DNA of 64,000 bases. Source: Clostridia bacterium. Its GTDB lineage: Bacteria; Bacillota; Clostridia; UBA1381. Location of the stretch: NCBI GenBank assembly GCA_017551095.1, contig JAFZMQ010000007.1, positions 1-64,000 on the forward strand, read 5' to 3'. This document shows positions 61,813 through 64,000 of the stretch, in pieces (positions within the stretch are counted from its first letter, which is position 1; each line of letters opens with the position of its first letter). The translations under genes and the position numbers were made by a program. The notes under the pieces were generated by a model that ran no database searches, was not told the DNA's origin, and saw nothing but the letters and a program-made list of their open reading frames with translations.

Positions 61813-62456
61813 TGGTTCCTTTCCAAAATCTTAGTAAGAAAAGTCTTTCTGTGTATGGGTGATGCACCGTGTTTCAAAATCGCATCAATATGCTCTTTTG
61901 TGCCATATCCCTTATGCTTTTCAAAACTGTATTGGGGATAGATTTCCGCCATTTTTGTTATGTACCTGTCCCTTGACACCTTCGCCAGAATTGATGCTGC
62001 CGCAATCGAAATACTTTTTGCGTCACCCTTTACAACCGTTTCGTGTGGAATATCCATACCGCTTATGCTATTTCCGTCTATTATCACATAGTCGGGCTTT
62101 TCAGAAAGCGACGAAACCGCTCCGTTCATCGCCATATGCGTAGCCTTTAAAATGTTTATCTCATCAATTTTTTTCTCGTCAACCGAAAAAACTGCATAGG
62201 AAATAGCCTTTTCGGTAATTTCCTTAAAGAGTTCCTCACGTTTTTTTGGCGAAAGCTTTTTTGAGTCATTTATTCCGTCTAAGCGGACATCGGGCGGCAA
62301 AATTACCGCAGCCGCATATACAGGTCCGGCAAGTGGACCACGACCTGCCTCGTCAACTCCTGCAACATACCTATAACCCTCGGCATTCAGGCGTTTTTCT
62401 GTCTCTTTCATTCTTTCTTGTCTTTCGGTTTCCTGCTCATATGAAAGTCTTGGCAT
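61809..62456 (-). CDS. rnhB: Ribonuclease HII
   Basis: The 215-residue enzyme has VAGVDEAGRGPLAGPV with the first acidic pair, DYVIIDGNS-type centre, SIAAASILAKVSRD and the final HKGYGTKEH. It removes RNA from RNA-DNA hybrids and single ribonucleotides from DNA. GAG-type ribosome site lies before the ATG. Confidence 0.95.
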   Translation of the reverse strand: MPRLSYEQETERQERMKETEKRLNAEGYRYVAGVDEAGRGPLAGPVYAAAVILPPDVRLDGINDSKKLSPKKREELFKEITEKAISYAVFSVDEKKIDEINILKATHMAMNGAVSSLSEKPDYVIIDGNSISGMDIPHETVVKGDAKSISIAAASILAKVSRDRYITKMAEIYPQYSFEKHKGYGTKEHIDAILKHGASPIHRKTFLTKILERNQ

Positions 62457-62558
62457 AACTTCATCTCACTTTTTCTTTTGTTTTTTTTATTTTATTATAC
62501 CATTTTATGAAAATATATGCTATAATATTATTGAAAAAAATTTATGGAGGCAAAAAAT

Positions 62559-63101
62559 ATGTATCTGCGTGAAATTGATGACCCGATAACAATTCAATAT
62601 ATCATACTTTTTACCCTCGCAAAAGCGAACAGGCGAGTTACACATTCCCAGCTTACTTGCCTCACTCTTGACCGTTGCAACATCAACTTTACAAACTTTC
62701 AGATTGCACTCGACAATCTTGTAGGCATAGGCTATATTGACAGACTCCCGGGGGATTTGGACAAAAATATGCCTGTCTATTCCTTAACCGACAAGGGCGT
62801 TGAGGCAAATGCACTTTGGCAAAAGTCCATACCCGTATATGTCCGTGACCAGATTGAAGAACATATAACGCCGTTTTTTGAGGAGGAAAACCTTAAAAAG
62901 AGTGTAAAAGCAAAGCTTTCGCATCTTGGTGACAGGGAGTTTTGTGCCGAACTTGCCCTTTTTGATGTTAACTCCGCACTTTTGGAGATGACCGCATACG
63001 GCGGTGACAGAAAAACAACGGCTAAAATGGTCCGCAACTTCAAAAAGAATCACGAAAAAATCTATAATGAGATTATGAAACTGCTTTTGGAAGAGGAATA
63101 G
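62559..63101 (+). CDS. DUF4364 winged-helix regulator
   Basis: The 180-residue protein starts with the family motif DDPITIQYIILFTLAKA, then a winged-helix (about 15-85, FTNFQIALDNLVGIGYID and YSLTDKGVEA) and a helical C-terminal half. DUF4364 proteins are widespread in clostridia and uncharacterised; a DNA-binding role is inferred from the fold. The ATG at 62559 lies eight bases after GGAGG, which sits inside the longer frame that opens at 62544. Confidence 0.85.
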   Translation: MYLREIDDPITIQYIILFTLAKANRRVTHSQLTCLTLDRCNINFTNFQIALDNLVGIGYIDRLPGDLDKNMPVYSLTDKGVEANALWQKSIPVYVRDQIEEHITPFFEEENLKKSVKAKLSHLGDREFCAELALFDVNSALLEMTAYGGDRKTTAKMVRNFKKNHEKIYNEIMKLLLEEE

Positions 63102-63115
63102 TTATTCCTCTTTTT
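63089..63115. terminator. Convergent terminator over both stop codons
   Basis: AGAGGAAT and ATTCCTCT form a hairpin with loop AGTT that spans the stop of the DUF4364 gene and the end of spoIID, followed by T on the plus strand. Confidence 0.75.
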
Positions 63116-64000
63116 CTATTTCTACACCCGTGTAGTAGGTTTTTAGAATTTCCTTATAATCCTTTCCCTGTGACGCCAGATAATTCGCTCCGTATTGGCT
63201 CATTCCAACGCCGTGACCGAATCCTGTCACATCAAATCTGACCCTGTCTTTATCTACCGTTATTTCAACATTGGTAGAACGCAAATCGTAAATCTTCCGG
63301 AAAACTGTTCCTTTTACAGCCACTCCGCCGATTTCAACCGTTAAAATTCCCCCTGCCTCACTTCTTGCAATATCGCCCACTATTCCTTTTGAAAAATCCA
63401 CGCCCTCAATATTTTCCTTTGCGATTTTTTCAAATTCTTTAAGACTTATTTCCTTTTCCGACTTGTATTTCGGCGAAAGTGTGTCGCCGTAGCTTTCCAC
63501 ACTTACAAGATACGGTCTGTCACCTCCCCATACATCTTTTGAGCTTTCGGTTCTACCTGATGATGTGGAGTGAAACACCGCAGAAATCACCTCACCGTTA
63601 TAGGTTATAACCTCGCCTTTTGTTTCCTCAACTGCACGGGATATCTTGTCCCAATTCTTGTCGGCGTCATTTCCCCAGCTTTCACGCCGTTTTTCTTCCG
63701 AAATCCACGCCTTGCAGTGCGTAGGGTCGGTGCAGATATCTGCTCCCTTATGGTTTTCGGGGGTGCCTGAAATTTTGTAGGCGTTTTGTCTTGATACGAG
63801 ATAGCTCCTTGCCGCAACCGCCTGTGCCTTTAACGCCTCCATTTCAAAACTTGCGGGCATTTCCGCCGATACAACCTCTTTTAAGTACTGAGTTTTGTTC
63901 ATTTCTATAACCTTGTCCTCCTCCTTGACATAAACCGAAACAGTTTCTTCGTCTTCGGGCAGGGGTTTTTGATATTTCCCGTACTTTAAAAGCATCGCAA
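63102..64000 (-). CDS. spoIID: Stage II sporulation protein D (5' end beyond the window)
   Basis: The visible part has the SpoIID core: NKTQYLKEVVSAEMPASF with the catalytic Glu, LKAQAVAARSYLV, ITYNGEVISAVFHSTSSG, YLVSVESYGD and the C-terminal GFGHGVGMSQYGANYLA. SpoIID is a lytic transglycosylase that digests septal peptidoglycan during engulfment together with SpoIIM and SpoIIP. The frame stays open to the window edge; an ATG at 63995 is not a likely start because the usual membrane anchor is missing, so the gene is cut by the window end. Confidence 0.92.
   Translation of the reverse strand, partial: AMLLKYGKYQKPLPEDEETVSVYVKEEDKVIEMNKTQYLKEVVSAEMPASFEMEALKAQAVAARSYLVSRQNAYKISGTPENHKGADICTDPTHCKAWISEEKRRESWGNDADKNWDKISRAVEETKGEVITYNGEVISAVFHSTSSGRTESSKDVWGGDRPYLVSVESYGDTLSPKYKSEKEISLKEFEKIAKENIEGVDFSKGIVGDIARSEAGGILTVEIGGVAVKGTVFRKIYDLRSTNVEITVDKDRVRFDVTGFGHGVGMSQYGANYLASQGKDYKEILKTYYTGVEIEKEE

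Overview
The window looks like a chromosome segment of an anaerobic, spore-forming, low-GC clostridium (Bacillota, Eubacteriales). The evidence is SpoIID, SpoIIM, SpoIIR and a SleB-YpeB germination pair, a DUF4364 regulator, type III glutamine synthetase with an ANTAR regulator, SLH-domain surface proteins, strong AGGAGG-type ribosome sites and AT-rich sigma-A promoters. I saw no rRNA, tRNA, CRISPR array or intact transposase. All product names come from reading motifs and context; no database search was run.

Layout. 1-1.2 kb: an orphan HipA-like kinase. 1.4-7.3 kb: a minus-strand sugar-acid catabolic operon (Ldh_2 dehydrogenase, KDPG/KHG aldolase, SDR dehydrogenase, a broken aldo-keto reductase fused by deletion to a broken class II aldolase, a NagB-like protein and an ASRT-family protein), with a divergent AraC regulator. 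7.3-7.8 kb: gene debris, including a decayed GT4 glycosyltransferase. 7.8-13.4 kb: a lipoprotein MTA/SAH nucleosidase, then a tight partner-switching operon (STAS, SpoIIE-type phosphatase, RsbW-like kinase, RelA/SpoT-like HD hydrolase, STAS-phosphotransferase fusion, flavodoxin-fold reductase). 13.4-22.4 kb: a frameshifted PPC protein, CstA, two divergent SLH proteins (one with an NlpC/P60-like domain), an HdeD-like protein, an esterase and a CDF transporter. 22.6-29.5 kb: a two-component system, a secreted Cthe_2159-like protein, DUF4956 and VTC proteins, and a ComEC-like lipoprotein; two promoters here share the same twin TTAAC box.

29.8-46.6 kb is a nine-gene nitrogen-assimilation block: GlnA, ANTAR regulator, GlnN, an Amt-PII fusion, AsnB, GuaA, GltB, GltD and PyrG. 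It joins ammonium uptake and sensing, two glutamine synthetases, GOGAT and three glutamine-consuming amidotransferases. A leader terminator precedes glnN.

46.7-52.8 kb is an envelope operon (CPBP protease, membrane glycerophosphodiesterase, SLH-anchored papain-like protease). 53-64 kb holds a polysaccharide deacetylase, an Xre regulator divergent from an unknown gene, sporulation and germination genes (SpoIIR, SleB, YpeB, SpoIIM, SpoIID), a Xer-like recombinase with altered catalytic residues, and housekeeping genes (aminotransferase, dipeptidase, YraN, RNase HII, DUF4364).

The most notable items are the partner-switching operon with an alarmone-type hydrolase and a STAS-kinase fusion, the shared twin-TTAAC promoters around the VTC/DUF4956 cluster, a three-copy family of about 100-bp structured intergenic repeats, two of them inside operons, and the lipoprotein nucleosidase.
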